Origin: Oligoflexia bacterium
GTDB lineage: Bacteria; Bdellovibrionota; UBA1018
Direction of reading: 5' to 3'
NCBI GenBank assembly: GCA_903895855.1
Contig: CAITVN010000191.1
Coordinates: 45,677-109,676 of the forward strand
DNA length: 64,000 bases
Below the pieces are notes generated by a model. That model worked only from the letters and a program-made list of their open reading frames with translations, had not been told where the DNA came from and ran no database searches. The position numbers and the translations under genes were made by a program. Below, piece after piece: positions 1 to 9,108 of this stretch. Every line of letters begins with the position of its first letter. Within the stretch, counting starts at the first letter, position 1.

Positions 1-279
1 GAAAAGGGCGTCACTAAGGCCTGCCTTCTTTACGCCATCAAGAATATCAGGGACCAAAGCATTATGAGCCCCAGACAAAATACTCAACCCGACGACATGA
101 ACATCTTCTTGCACGGCTGCGCTAATCACCATTTCGGCGGTCTGGTGCAAACCTGTGTAAATCACCTCAAAGCCAGCATCGCGAAGCGCCCGCGCAATCA
201 CTTTTGCCCCTCGATCGTGCCCATCTAGACCGGGTTTCGCGATTAGAACTCTCACTCGACTATTGCCTTCAGTTTCCAT
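1..279 (-). CDS. B12-binding subunit of an acyl-CoA mutase (partial, runs off window)
   Basis: The 93 visible residues form the N-terminal part of the cobalamin-binding domain found at the C-terminus of single-chain methylmalonyl-CoA mutases, here as a separate small subunit. The base-off/His-on motif is visible as DGHDRG at about residues 20-25, after the strand [12 protein letters not shown]. The later strand [11 protein letters not shown] contacts the nucleotide tail in this family. ATG at 279 lies 2 bases after the stop of the large-subunit gene, so the two are co-translated. The 3' end is outside the window. The protein should pair with the upstream large subunit to make the B12 holoenzyme. 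Its substrate follows that of the large subunit, which is probably not methylmalonyl-CoA. Confidence 0.88.
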   Translation of the reverse strand, partial: METEGNSRVRVLIAKPGLDGHDRGAKVIARALRDAGFEVIYTGLHQTAEMVISAAVQEDVHVVGLSILSGAHNALVPDILDGVKKAGLSDALF

Positions 280-281
280 AA

Positions 282-1949
282 TTAAAATTTTCCATCTTCT
301 CGATAAATTCCATAAACCCCACGTAAGGTGTCACACACCTCTTGCAGTGTCGCATAGGCCTTTACCGCGGTTAGAATTGGCTCACACAGATTCTTATCTT
401 CTTCGGCCGCCTTTTTCACATCAGCCAAAGCACTAGCAACGGCGGCGCTCGAACGCTTCGCCCTCAATGCCACCAACTTTTGAACTTGCCTCTCCTCAAC
501 AGCCCGACCAATCGTCAGAGTTTTCAGGTCGCGCGCAGTTTCTTTAGCCTGATATTTATTTACCCCGACCATCACCTTTTCTTTTTTCTCAAGCATTCGT
601 TGAAAATGATACGCAGAGTTCGCTATCTCATTTTGCGGGTAACCGGCCTCTACAGCGGCAACCATTCCACCCATTTCATCGATTTTCTTGATGTACTCTA
701 AGGCTTCTCTTTCAACTTTGTTCGTGAGAGCTTCGACAAAATACGACCCCCCCAACGGATCAACTACGTTATCAATGCCCGTCTCTTCGGCCAGAACTTG
801 TTGGGTACGCAGGGCAATCATCACAGCCTCGTCTGTTGGAAGAGCGAGAGTTTCATCCATGCTATTCGTATGAAGAGAGTTGGTACCGCCAAAAACAGCA
901 GCCAAACCCTGAACTGCTACCCTGACGATATTATTGTAAGGTTGCTGTGCCGTGAGAGAAACGCCCGCAGTCTGTGCGTGCGTTCGAAGCATCATCGATT
1001 TGGCATCTTTTGCTCCATACCGTTCTTTCAACAATCTTGCCCAAATTCGCCTCGCCGCTCGAAACTTGGCTATCTCTTCAAAAAAATCGTTATGCACATC
1101 AAAAAAGAAAGAAAGCCGAGGAGCAAATTCATCGACCTTCATGCCCCTTTTTAAGCTTTCTTCGACGTAAGCCAGTCCATCGGCAATGGTGAAGGCCAAC
1201 TCTTGTACGGCCGTCGAACCTGCCTCACGAATGTGATAGCCACTGATACTCACGGTGTTCCAGTTTGGATAATTCTTTGTGCCATACTCGATCGTATCAA
1301 TGACGAGCTTTACGGCGGGCTTTACCGGAAAAAGCCACTCTTTTTGAGCGATGTACTCTTTCAAAATATCATTTTGAAGGGTACCCCGAACCTGGTCTCG
1401 TGGAACCCCTTGTTTCTCAGCCACCGCGAAATACATACACATGATCACGATCGCTGGACCATTGATCGTCATTGACGTAGTGATATCGGCAAGAGAAATA
1501 CCTTCGTAAAGTTCTTCCATGTCTTCAAGCGAAGAAACTGAAACTCCACATTTTCCAACCTCGCCCTTGCCGCGCGGACTGTCAGCATCGTACCCCATCA
1601 AAGTCGGCATATCGAACGCTGTAGAGAGGCCAGTCTGCCCTTGGGCAAGCAACATTTTGAAACGCTGATTGGTTTCGGCTGCACTAGCAAATCCCGCAAA
1701 CTGCCGCATTGTCCAGAGCTTGCCACGGTACATGTTCGATTGAACACCACGGGTATACGGAAACTCGCCCGGAAACCCTAAGTCTCTCGAGTAATCAAAA
1801 CCATCTTGCTCAAGATCTGCAGGAGTCGAAAGCATCGGAACTTCAACATCACTCCAGGTACTGAATCGCGTTTTTCGCGGCTTCAACTTTTTGTCTGACT
1901 CTCTCAGCTTCGCCTCAAACTTCGCTTTCTCTTTCTCAAATTCAGACAC
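282..1949 (-). CDS. Acyl-CoA mutase large subunit (methylmalonyl-/isobutyryl-CoA mutase family)
   Basis: This is a 555-residue TIM-barrel catalytic subunit of a B12-dependent acyl-CoA mutase; the cobalamin domain is a separate downstream gene. Family segments are [45 protein letters not shown] and [13 protein letters not shown]. The GTG at 1949 is preferred over the in-frame GTG at 1958 because AAAGGG sits 8 bases before it. Where methylmalonyl-CoA mutase has Tyr89 (RGPY) this protein has Gln at about residue 70, and where it has Arg207 it has Gln at about 202. Gln at the second site is seen in isobutyryl-CoA mutases. The residue that is Asp in 2-hydroxyisobutyryl-CoA mutase is Ala here (about 111). 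With butyryl-CoA-type beta-oxidation genes upstream, isobutyryl-/butyryl-CoA mutase is a good guess. Confidence 0.85.
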   Translation of the reverse strand: MSEFEKEKAKFEAKLRESDKKLKPRKTRFSTWSDVEVPMLSTPADLEQDGFDYSRDLGFPGEFPYTRGVQSNMYRGKLWTMRQFAGFASAAETNQRFKMLLAQGQTGLSTAFDMPTLMGYDADSPRGKGEVGKCGVSVSSLEDMEELYEGISLADITTSMTINGPAIVIMCMYFAVAEKQGVPRDQVRGTLQNDILKEYIAQKEWLFPVKPAVKLVIDTIEYGTKNYPNWNTVSISGYHIREAGSTAVQELAFTIADGLAYVEESLKRGMKVDEFAPRLSFFFDVHNDFFEEIAKFRAARRIWARLLKERYGAKDAKSMMLRTHAQTAGVSLTAQQPYNNIVRVAVQGLAAVFGGTNSLHTNSMDETLALPTDEAVMIALRTQQVLAEETGIDNVVDPLGGSYFVEALTNKVEREALEYIKKIDEMGGMVAAVEAGYPQNEIANSAYHFQRMLEKKEKVMVGVNKYQAKETARDLKTLTIGRAVEERQVQKLVALRAKRSSAAVASALADVKKAAEEDKNLCEPILTAVKAYATLQEVCDTLRGVYGIYREDGKF

Positions 1950-1986
1950 TAGTAACACCCTTTCTCTAATCGAAAACGTCGCAGCT

Positions 1987-3147
1987 TTACTTTAACTCGG
2001 CCAATTCTTGTGCAGCAATCACTAGGCGTTGAATTTCAGAGGTTCCTTCGTAGATTTCAGTAATTTTTGCATCTCTAAAATTTCTCTCTACAACATACTC
2101 TTTAGTGTAGCCATAGCCACCATGTACTTGAATCGCCTTGGTCGCGATCCACATGGCTGCCTCAGAAGCCGCTAATTTAGCCATAGCCGCCTCTTTGGTG
2201 TATTTCAAATCATTGTCTTTACAGTTAGCAGCAGCCCAAGTGAGTAGTCGAGCACCTTGAAGTCTCGTCGCCATATCAGCTATAAAAAACTGAATTGCCT
2301 GCAGTTTAGAAATCGGTGCACCAAATTGCTCGCGCTCACTTGCAAAGTTCTTCGAGGCGCTGAGTGCACACTTTGCAATTCCCAGAGCCTGCGAGGCGAT
2401 ACCAATTCGACCCCCGTCAAGCGTGTGAAGCGCAATTTTGAAACCCTGGCCTTCTTTGCCTAAAAGACCAATTTGTGGAATAAAAACGTCATCAAAAAAT
2501 AGCGCAGCCGTCGATGATGCCGTAATTCCGAGCTTATCTTCAAGTTTTGCCACTTGATAACCGGCCGCCTTGGTGTCGACCACAAAAGCACAAATACCTT
2601 TATGACCTAAGTTTTTGTCTAACGTTGCGAAAACTATCGCAAAATCAGCCTCTTTACCGTTAGTAATCCAGTTTTTCGAACCGTTTAAGCGATATCCGCC
2701 CTCGACCTTCGTCACCGAGCACTTCAATCCAGCCGGATCAGAACCGTGACCAGGCTCAGACAGCGCAAAACAGCCTAACTTCTTGCCTTGTGCGAGAGGC
2801 TTTAAGAATTTTTCTTTCTGCTCGTCGCTACCAAATGCGCTCAAAGGGCCGCAAACCAACGAATTATTGACCGACATAATAACAGCGGTCGAAGCACACG
2901 CCGACGCGATTTCTTCAAGCGCCATCGCATAAGAAACGGTATCCATTCCCGCGCCGCCAAATTTTTCTTCAACCATCATTCCCATTAAGCCCATCTCGCC
3001 AAGCTGTTTAATGAGGTCGGTCGGAAAATGACCCGTTTCATCAAATTCTTTAGCTTTAGGAGCAATTTCTTTTTGCGCAAAAGCTCTCACTTGATCCATC
3101 AACATGGTTTTTGCTTCGTCATTAATTATCGGCCATCCATTTAGCAT
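1987..3147 (-). CDS. Acyl-CoA dehydrogenase (short-chain/butyryl type)
   Basis: This 386-residue FAD enzyme oxidises acyl-CoA to trans-2-enoyl-CoA and passes electrons to electron-transfer flavoprotein. It has the family's usual length and three-domain order: N-terminal helices, a beta domain with [13 protein letters not shown], and C-terminal helices. The catalytic Glu lies in [16 protein letters not shown] near the C-terminus, the position used by short-chain and butyryl-CoA dehydrogenases. [11 protein letters not shown] is also typical. It lies between enoyl-CoA hydratase and the acyl-CoA mutase on the same strand, so it probably works on the C4 acyl-CoA made by the mutase. Chain length is inferred from the catalytic Glu position and the context, not proven. 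Confidence 0.9.
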   Translation of the reverse strand: MLNGWPIINDEAKTMLMDQVRAFAQKEIAPKAKEFDETGHFPTDLIKQLGEMGLMGMMVEEKFGGAGMDTVSYAMALEEIASACASTAVIMSVNNSLVCGPLSAFGSDEQKEKFLKPLAQGKKLGCFALSEPGHGSDPAGLKCSVTKVEGGYRLNGSKNWITNGKEADFAIVFATLDKNLGHKGICAFVVDTKAAGYQVAKLEDKLGITASSTAALFFDDVFIPQIGLLGKEGQGFKIALHTLDGGRIGIASQALGIAKCALSASKNFASEREQFGAPISKLQAIQFFIADMATRLQGARLLTWAAANCKDNDLKYTKEAAMAKLAASEAAMWIATKAIQVHGGYGYTKEYVVERNFRDAKITEIYEGTSEIQRLVIAAQELAELK

Positions 3148-3197
3148 TTTAGTGCCTTTCTTTTTTTAAATATTTCACTCAACTCACTCAGTCTTAT

Positions 3198-3992
3198 TTA
3201 ACCTGTTGGGCCGTGACCAACAAAAACGGGCTTTCTCTTTTCAACAAACGCCTTCATTCCTTCGACCTGGTCAGTGTGGCCAAACAGGGTTCCAAAGGTC
3301 ATCGCCTCAACATCAAATTTTGCGGGATTCTCATTACTGTGTATCTCTTCTTGCATCAGCCTCTTAGCGGCTTGAACTGCGCCGGCAGACTTCGAAGCTA
3401 TCTGCTTCGCTAAAGCCACGGTACTGATCCAAAACTCTTCTTTCTTATAAATATGGGCAACCAGCCCATATTTTTCAGCTTGCGCTGAACTCAGCCGTGC
3501 GCCCGAAAAAATCAGCTCTTTTGCTTTCGACAACCCAATCCACTTAGACAGCCGCACTGTTCCGCCAAAGCCCGGAATCACACCCAACCCAACCTCTGGT
3601 AGGCCAAAAACAGCCGTATCTGAGGCACAAATGAAGTCACAACTGAGTGCTAGCTCCATTCCGCCGCCCAGTGCGTATCCGTTCACTCCTGCTAAGGTAG
3701 GAAACGGCAGGTCTTCAATCATGCGAGTCACGCGGTGACCTAGCCGTGAAAACTGAACCGCTTGTGAACTAGTCATTCCCTGCATTTCAACAATGTCGGC
3801 GCCAGCCACAAACGACTTGTCACCGTCGCCAGTCAAAATTAAAGCGCGAATTGAAGTGTCTGCCCGTAGGGTTTGGAGTGTCTCTTCTAATTCACCCAAA
3901 AGGGCCATATTTAAGGCATTAAGCGCATCTTCGCGACAAATTCGAAGAACGGCAACCCCAGCTTCTAGTTTTTCAACTTCTAAACACTTCAT
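3198..3992 (-). CDS. Enoyl-CoA hydratase (crotonase)
   Basis: This 264-residue crotonase-fold enzyme hydrates trans-2-enoyl-CoA to 3-hydroxyacyl-CoA. The oxyanion-hole segments are SFVAGADI and NGYALGGGME. Both catalytic glutamates of true hydratases are present, one in GGGMELALSCD and one in FGLPEVGLGVIPGFGG. This supports hydratase over isomerase or decarboxylase family members. The gene starts with ATG at 3992, 25 bases after the 3-hydroxyacyl-CoA dehydrogenase gene, and lies 50 bases before the acyl-CoA dehydrogenase gene. Together these three genes convert butyryl-CoA to acetoacetyl-CoA. Confidence 0.92.
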   Translation of the reverse strand: MKCLEVEKLEAGVAVLRICREDALNALNMALLGELEETLQTLRADTSIRALILTGDGDKSFVAGADIVEMQGMTSSQAVQFSRLGHRVTRMIEDLPFPTLAGVNGYALGGGMELALSCDFICASDTAVFGLPEVGLGVIPGFGGTVRLSKWIGLSKAKELIFSGARLSSAQAEKYGLVAHIYKKEEFWISTVALAKQIASKSAGAVQAAKRLMQEEIHSNENPAKFDVEAMTFGTLFGHTDQVEGMKAFVEKRKPVFVGHGPTG

Positions 3993-4016
3993 AAAAACCC
4001 CTATTTACTCGCTTAC

Positions 4017-4874
4017 CTACTCGTACCGATAAAATCCGCGGCCCGATTTCTTTCCTAACCAACCAGCCTCAACATACTGACGTAGAAGTGGTGATGGTCG
4101 ATATTTAGAGTCACCCAACCCCGTGTGCAAAACTTCCATGATGGCCAGACAGGTATCAAGCCCAATAAAATCAGCGAGCGTCAAAGGCCCCATTGGCTGA
4201 TTTGTGCCTAACTTCATCGCTTGGTCAATGTCTTCAACCGTTGCAATGCCTTCATACAAAACGGTGACCGCCTCATTGATCATTGGCATTAAAATACGAT
4301 TAACCGCAAAACCAGGAATGTCCCGAACCGAGACAAACGTTTTACCCATTTTTTCACAAACAGCTCGAACCGTAGCAAATGTTTCATCTGACGTTTGAAG
4401 ACCGCGAATACCTTCAATGAGCTTCATCACTGGCACTGGATTCATAAAGTGCATTCCAACTACTTTATCAGGCCTAGCCGTTTTTGCGGCGATCGCAGTG
4501 ATGCTAATAGAAGACGTGTTAGTCGCCAATATAGCTGCTGGCTTACACGCCTTTGAGAGCTGCTCGAACAAAGAATATTTAAGCGCCGGATTTTCAGAAA
4601 CGGCCTCAACCACAAGATCGGCGTCAGACAAATCTGAAATTCCAGAAACAGGCTTTAGTCTCGCCTCAATTTGATCGCACTCTTCTTTGGTGATTTTTGC
4701 TTTTTCGACCAGCTTAACAAGCTGACCCATAATTTTTTTCTTACCCGCTTCTGCACTGGCCAAATTCACATCAGACATCTGAACAGTGAATCCGGATTGT
4801 GCAGCCACCTGAGCGATTCCCCTGCCCATTTGCCCTGCGCCCAAAACCCCAATTATCTTTATTGAATCTATCAT
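4017..4874 (-). CDS. hbd: 3-hydroxybutyryl-CoA (3-hydroxyacyl-CoA) dehydrogenase
   Basis: This 285-residue NAD(P)-dependent dehydrogenase oxidises 3-hydroxybutyryl-CoA to acetoacetyl-CoA. The Rossmann nucleotide motif [14 protein letters not shown] is at residues 9-22. The catalytic His is in [13 protein letters not shown], and the C-terminal dimerisation domain has [16 protein letters not shown]. Its length matches stand-alone Hbd/PaaH enzymes. It is the first gene of the minus-strand operon and is followed by crotonase. A weak sigma70-like promoter lies just upstream (4905-4932). Confidence 0.92.
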   Translation of the reverse strand: MIDSIKIIGVLGAGQMGRGIAQVAAQSGFTVQMSDVNLASAEAGKKKIMGQLVKLVEKAKITKEECDQIEARLKPVSGISDLSDADLVVEAVSENPALKYSLFEQLSKACKPAAILATNTSSISITAIAAKTARPDKVVGMHFMNPVPVMKLIEGIRGLQTSDETFATVRAVCEKMGKTFVSVRDIPGFAVNRILMPMINEAVTVLYEGIATVEDIDQAMKLGTNQPMGPLTLADFIGLDTCLAIMEVLHTGLGDSKYRPSPLLRQYVEAGWLGKKSGRGFYRYE

Positions 4875-4904
4875 TGAACACCCTTGGTTAAAGTTTAGAT
4901 GGAA

Positions 4905-4932
4905 CTTATCTCCAAAAAGGTGATGAGTTCAA
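4905..4932 (-). promoter_or_regulatory. Possible promoter of the acyl-CoA operon
   Basis: Read on the minus strand, TTGAAC (4932-4927) and GATAAG (4910-4905) are separated by 16 bases, about 30 bases before the hbd ATG. The -10 match is weak. The intergenic position is the best argument for it. Confidence 0.25.
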
Positions 4933-4980
4933 GAAAAACCTCGCTCCAAAAAACGCAGTCAAAACGATAGTTGAAAACGG

Positions 4981-6429
4981 CTACTTGCCAATGCAAAATT
5001 CCGAGAAAATTCGCCCCAAAATCTCTTCCGTCGGGGTTTGCCCAATCAGTGGGGCCAAAGAAACCAGTGTATGCCTCACATCGGCGGCGAAAAGGTCAAA
5101 CTCAGTAGAGTCGAGTGCCCTTTTAAGGTGCGTAATTGCCGCGTTAACCGCGTCAAGCTGCTCAAGCCTAGTTAAGACAACCTCTCGTGGAGTTCGAGAA
5201 ACTAAGGCTTCACACCTTCTTGACAGCTCTTCGGTCACTTTTTCAAGGTCTTCTTTTGAGTTAACAGAACAAGAAACCCACAGAAGATTTGTGATTGAAT
5301 TCAGCCGAAAAGAAAGTTCATTTAAACTCTCGGTAGTTACAAGATCAGAGCGAGAAATGATCGGTAAAACAACATCATTTCTCTGAGCTCTGGCCTCTTC
5401 AAGCTCAAAGAGCGCTTGGTCAAGCTCTGAACTACTTGCTGTCGCGCTCACGGCATCGACCAGAAATAAAATCAAGTCGGCCTCTTTTCCGGCCTTTCTT
5501 GAGCGGCGAATACCCTCTCGCTCGATTTCATCGTGACTAGTTTTGCTCGTGCTTTGTACTTTTGAATCAACCTTGAGCCCAGCGGTATCAAAAAGCTTCG
5601 CGGTAAAGGTTCCTTGTGAGCCACGAAGTCGAATTCGCTCGCGAACAACGTCTCGTGTGGTGCCTGCCAAATCTGAAACAATTGAAAGGTCTTCACCCAA
5701 AAGTGCGTTGAAAAGGCTGGATTTCCCAGCGTTTGGAAGACCCAAGAAGGCAATCGAAACTCCTTCGATTAGCCTTTTTCCTCGCTCAAATGATGAAGCC
5801 AAATACTGAAGGTCTTTAAAAACGGCCTGGCCTCGCTTTTTGAGTTCGCGTAAACTCAACTCTTCAACATCTTGATCTGAAAAATCAATCGCCACCTCAC
5901 CCATCGCTACTAATGATTTGATTGCATCTGAAAGTGCGCGCACGGCCCGAGTGAGAGACCCATCTAATTTTTCGATAGCCAAGTCGGCCGCCATATCACC
6001 TTCGGCAGCGATCAATTCAGCGACTGCAATCGCCTGATTCAAGTCCATTTTTGCGTTGCGAACAGCTCGAAAAGAAAACTCTCCTGGTTGCGCTAATCGA
6101 GCTCCAGCGGCTAGAACATCTTTCAAGACGCGTTCGACGTTAAAGGCTCCTCCATGAATGAAGAACTCGACCACGTCTTCTCCAGTAAAGCTGTTCGGTG
6201 ATTCGAAATAGACCAACACGCCTTCATCTAATTTTCGGCTTGAACCCAACACTGAAAAGTAAGCGTGCCGGGCAACTAACCCTTTCGAACGATCAGAACC
6301 CACCCTACCTTGCGTAACAGTAGCGATGATTTCGCGAGTTTTTGGGCCGCTCACGCGAATCATGGCCACTGGCCCGTTCAAGGCTGTGCCACAAGCCGCA
6401 ATCGTGTCGTTTGTCAGGTAGCCCTTCAC
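4981..6429 (-). CDS. mnmE: tRNA uridine-5-carboxymethylaminomethyl modification GTPase MnmE
   Basis: This 482-residue GTPase works with MnmG to modify the wobble uridine of certain tRNAs. It has an N-terminal tetrahydrofolate-binding domain (NDTIAACGTALNGPVAMIRVSG), a helical domain interrupted by a G domain (P-loop GLPNAGKSSLFN, switch DLAGTTRD, G3 DTAG), and the diagnostic C-terminal CIGK motif. The GTG start shares one base with the yidC stop (TAGTG), so it is translationally coupled in the conserved rpmH-rnpA-yidD-yidC-mnmE block. No mnmG lies in the window. Confidence 0.97.
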   Translation of the reverse strand: MKGYLTNDTIAACGTALNGPVAMIRVSGPKTREIIATVTQGRVGSDRSKGLVARHAYFSVLGSSRKLDEGVLVYFESPNSFTGEDVVEFFIHGGAFNVERVLKDVLAAGARLAQPGEFSFRAVRNAKMDLNQAIAVAELIAAEGDMAADLAIEKLDGSLTRAVRALSDAIKSLVAMGEVAIDFSDQDVEELSLRELKKRGQAVFKDLQYLASSFERGKRLIEGVSIAFLGLPNAGKSSLFNALLGEDLSIVSDLAGTTRDVVRERIRLRGSQGTFTAKLFDTAGLKVDSKVQSTSKTSHDEIEREGIRRSRKAGKEADLILFLVDAVSATASSSELDQALFELEEARAQRNDVVLPIISRSDLVTTESLNELSFRLNSITNLLWVSCSVNSKEDLEKVTEELSRRCEALVSRTPREVVLTRLEQLDAVNAAITHLKRALDSTEFDLFAADVRHTLVSLAPLIGQTPTEEILGRIFSEFCIGK

Positions 6430-8081
6430 TATTTTACTTTGATTACCGCTGGTGTTGCTGGGCCTAACTTTTTATTCACAATCATTTGCTGAACAATGCC
6501 GGTCAACGCGTTTATCAACATGTAAATGGTAAGACCAGATGGCAAAGTCAGCATCATCACACCAAAAATGAGCGGCATAATTTGCATCATTTTTTGCTGT
6601 GCGGGGTCTGCAGCCGTTGCTGGAGTCATCTTTTGCTGAACAAACATGGTGATAGTTAAAGCAATTGGGGTCACATAAAACGGATCTTTCATCGAAAGGT
6701 CATGAATCCAACCGAAGAACGGTGCACGATACAGCTCAATTGAGCTATACAGCACTCGGTAAAGAGCAAAAAACACGGGCATTTGAATCAACATCGGAAA
6801 ACACCCCGCCATCGGATTGTACCCGTGGGTTTTCATCAACGACATCATTTCGCGATTTTGAGCTTCTTTGTCGTCAGCGTATTTTTCTCGAACTTTTTGC
6901 ATTTGTGGCTGAATTCTAGCCATCTCGCGCATGCTTTTGGCGCTTTTGTAAGTCAGCGGATAGGTCACGATTTTTACCAGCAGTGTGAGTAGAATGATAG
7001 CGACACCCCAATTGTTGGTCAGAGTAAAAAATCCGTTCATGATTTTTAAGAGTGGGTACGCAAAAATAGTAAACCACCCAAAATCAACGCTGTGGTCGAG
7101 GGTTGGTTCAACAGCTCTCAACATGTCTAGCTTTTTTGGGCCAAAATAGGCCTTCAGTGGAATCGAAATACTCGAACCCGTCATCGCAAAAACTAAATTA
7201 ATCTTACCTGAATAAGGACCTAACGGCTGCAACAGCGCCTTGGCTTCCATTGGCGATGCATTCACTAGGGTCATTAGAAAATACCGCGAATTCAAGCCAA
7301 TCCATTTAATCGGAGTGCCCACTTGTTTTAGGGCTATCGACTCTTCAATCAAGCTTCGCTCAACTGAGTCCATGGTAAAATAGGTGAACGCGCGGTCTCT
7401 TTCTTCTGGGTCACCTTTCATACCTTTGGCTGACAATCCGACGAACGCAAAGTTTGGCTTAGCTCCCGTAAACTCAGCGGTTAAACTCACATCTACCCAG
7501 AGTTGAGATGGGGTTTTTCTAAAAACCCGGGTGAGTTTTGCTTTCGCGTCAGAATAGGTCCAAACAACGGCATCACCCTTTTCTTCGAACGTTCCTTCAA
7601 CCGCAGAAAGGTAAGCATACTCTGGAAGGTCAAAAGCCAACTCGCCCGTACCGACCTCCATTGCGACACTTTTCAAGTCAACAAACTCACCCGTTGAAGT
7701 CGGAACGTTTGCTCCTTTTTCAAATAACCCACCAAACATCCCAGTTTGAGCCGTCTTCGTAGTTTGCGGGTACTCTTTTAGTTTCCAGTCTGCAAAGAAG
7801 CGACTTCCACTGCCCACCTTGAGTGGCCCCACCGGTACGGCAATTTCTCTTTGCTCTTTGCCTGTCGGCGACGCCAAACTACTGCTTAAGTCTGAATTTC
7901 CACCTTGAATTACCGCTCCACTCGAAACAGGAGCATTCGAAAGCGGCTGTTGGGTGCCCTGATTGGCTGCCTGTTCGCTGTTTTGGTTATGAATTGCCGT
8001 AGGCTCGATATAAAATTTCTGCCAAGCCAACATGATTCCGAAACACAGACCAATTGCGAGTAATGTTCTTTTATCCATCAT
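6429..8081 (-). CDS. yidC: Membrane protein insertase YidC
   Basis: This 550-residue inner-membrane insertase is of the Gram-negative type. It has an N-terminal membrane segment (LLAIGLCFGIMLAW, residues 6-19), a low-complexity linker, a large periplasmic P1 beta domain to about residue 340, and a five-helix 60KD_IMP core. The core includes NNWGVAIILLTLLVK, the cytoplasmic coiled region MREMARIQPQMQKVREKY, and GCFPMLIQMPVFFALYRV. The first of two adjacent ATGs is annotated; the second, at 8078, is equally possible. It overlaps the end of yidD by 11 bases. Confidence 0.96.
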   Translation of the reverse strand: MMDKRTLLAIGLCFGIMLAWQKFYIEPTAIHNQNSEQAANQGTQQPLSNAPVSSGAVIQGGNSDLSSSLASPTGKEQREIAVPVGPLKVGSGSRFFADWKLKEYPQTTKTAQTGMFGGLFEKGANVPTSTGEFVDLKSVAMEVGTGELAFDLPEYAYLSAVEGTFEEKGDAVVWTYSDAKAKLTRVFRKTPSQLWVDVSLTAEFTGAKPNFAFVGLSAKGMKGDPEERDRAFTYFTMDSVERSLIEESIALKQVGTPIKWIGLNSRYFLMTLVNASPMEAKALLQPLGPYSGKINLVFAMTGSSISIPLKAYFGPKKLDMLRAVEPTLDHSVDFGWFTIFAYPLLKIMNGFFTLTNNWGVAIILLTLLVKIVTYPLTYKSAKSMREMARIQPQMQKVREKYADDKEAQNREMMSLMKTHGYNPMAGCFPMLIQMPVFFALYRVLYSSIELYRAPFFGWIHDLSMKDPFYVTPIALTITMFVQQKMTPATAADPAQQKMMQIMPLIFGVMMLTLPSGLTIYMLINALTGIVQQMIVNKKLGPATPAVIKVK

Positions 8082-8412
8082 GATTCTTTATTTCCTCATT
8101 AGACGCTTGGGCCGATTCTAGCCGTCGCGGGGGCATAACTGTCTGTTTCGGTTTAACTGGATCACACCCACCCTGACTAAAGGGATGGCACCGTAACACA
8201 CGAAAAACTCCACGGCCCGAGCCCTTAAGTGGGCCGTGAACGGTAATTGATTCAATAAAATATTCGCTACACGTCGGGTGAAAACGACAGCCCGCATTTG
8301 TCAAACCCATCAGCCTTGAAAGCTGATGAAAAAAGGGAGAAACGAAACGCCGGTATAGTCTAGCCGCACTAACGAGACTGTAACTGAGCCACTTTTCTAA
8401 TGAACTCGCCAT
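8071..8412 (-). CDS. yidD: Membrane protein insertion efficiency factor YidD
   Basis: This 113-residue YidD/Haemolytic-family protein assists YidC-dependent insertion. It has the family core RLYRRFVSPFF, CRFHPTCSEYFIESI, HGPLKG and RVLRCHPFSQGGCDPV, with the three conserved Cys-containing blocks intact. It overlaps the rnpA 3' end by 44 bases and yidC by 11 bases, so translation is tightly coupled. The charged C-terminal tail after PVKPKQ is not conserved. Confidence 0.93.
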   Translation of the reverse strand: MASSLEKWLSYSLVSAARLYRRFVSPFFHQLSRLMGLTNAGCRFHPTCSEYFIESITVHGPLKGSGRGVFRVLRCHPFSQGGCDPVKPKQTVMPPRRLESAQASNEEIKNHDG

Positions 8413-8725
8413 ACATGCAATCTCTTAATTTCAGCTGATAAGGAAAATGTGATTTTTTCTTGTCAGGAATCACAACATTATAGTCAAACGACCCCAATAG
8501 ATCTTTCTGCTGTCGAAATGACTCTCGAAGGCATCTTTTAATCCGGTTTCGTTCTACTGATGAACATCGGTTCTTAATTGTAACACCCAGGCGAAAGTGC
8601 CCCAGGGTATTAGGAATGCGAAAGATAAGACATTCCGAAAGACGGAACACTTCACTTTTATTAAAAAACTTCAAATAATCGGCGCGACTGTGAAGTCGGT
8701 AATTATAAGAAAACTGACCGGTCAT
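8369..8725 (-). CDS. rnpA: Ribonuclease P protein component
   Basis: This is the roughly 118-residue basic protein subunit of RNase P. The RNR signature is VERNRIKRCLRESFR, after FRLGVTIKNRC. The ATG at 8725 (MTGQFSYNYRL) is chosen over the in-frame ATG at 8740 because an ACAGG ribosome-binding sequence precedes it and the shorter N-terminus fits the family. The gene follows rpmH by 42 bases and overlaps yidD. Confidence 0.92.
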   Translation of the reverse strand: MTGQFSYNYRLHSRADYLKFFNKSEVFRLSECLIFRIPNTLGHFRLGVTIKNRCSSVERNRIKRCLRESFRQQKDLLGSFDYNVVIPDKKKSHFPYQLKLRDCMYGEFIRKVAQLQSR

Positions 8726-8767
8726 AACACAACCTGTCATTCGGTAATAATGCTGATTTTGTTCTGA

Positions 8768-8917
8768 TTATTTTCCAGAAATCTTAGCAGCTAAGCGTTT
8801 ACGGCCTCTGGCCCTACGTCTTTGCAAGACTTTCTTTCCACTAACAGTTTTCATTCTAGCTCTAAAGCCGTGGCGTCTGCGACGCTTCGTTCTACTTGGT
8901 TGATAAGTGCGTTTCAT
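8768..8917 (-). CDS. rpmH: 50S ribosomal protein L34
   Basis: This short reading frame of 49 residues begins [18 protein letters not shown] and continues with ARMKT, then an Arg/Lys-rich stretch to KISGK. It is an unmistakable L34. It lies divergently from dnaA, the standard arrangement next to many bacterial origins, and heads the rpmH-rnpA-yidD-yidC-mnmE block. Confidence 0.97.
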   Translation of the reverse strand: MKRTYQPSRTKRRRRHGFRARMKTVSGKKVLQRRRARGRKRLAAKISGK

Positions 8918-8928
8918 AGATTCTTTGG

Positions 8929-8957
8929 CAATTAACTGAGTGTTAGCCAGATGTCAA
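8929..8957 (-). promoter_or_regulatory. Possible rpmH promoter
   Basis: A perfect TTGACA (minus strand 8957-8952) is followed after 17 bases by a poor -10, TAATTG (8934-8929). A start site here would leave a leader of only about 5 bases before the rpmH ATG. The element is plausible but not certain. Confidence 0.35.
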
Positions 8958-9108
8958 GCTGGCAGTTGTCATCGCAAAAAAGGCGTGATAATGGCACTCC
9001 ACCCCTGACGTTGTGTTTGCTGAAGGTTCTACTTGAGATCGTGACTACTTGTCGTCTTAGTTGGCTCCCGCGGTAATCAAACGCCTCCGTTTTTGAAGCA
9101 GGAGAAAT

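Noticed and set aside
282..1949. 2-hydroxyisobutyryl-CoA mutase identity for the B12 mutase
   Set aside because: The segment reads STAFDMPT, with Ala where that enzyme has its specificity Asp.
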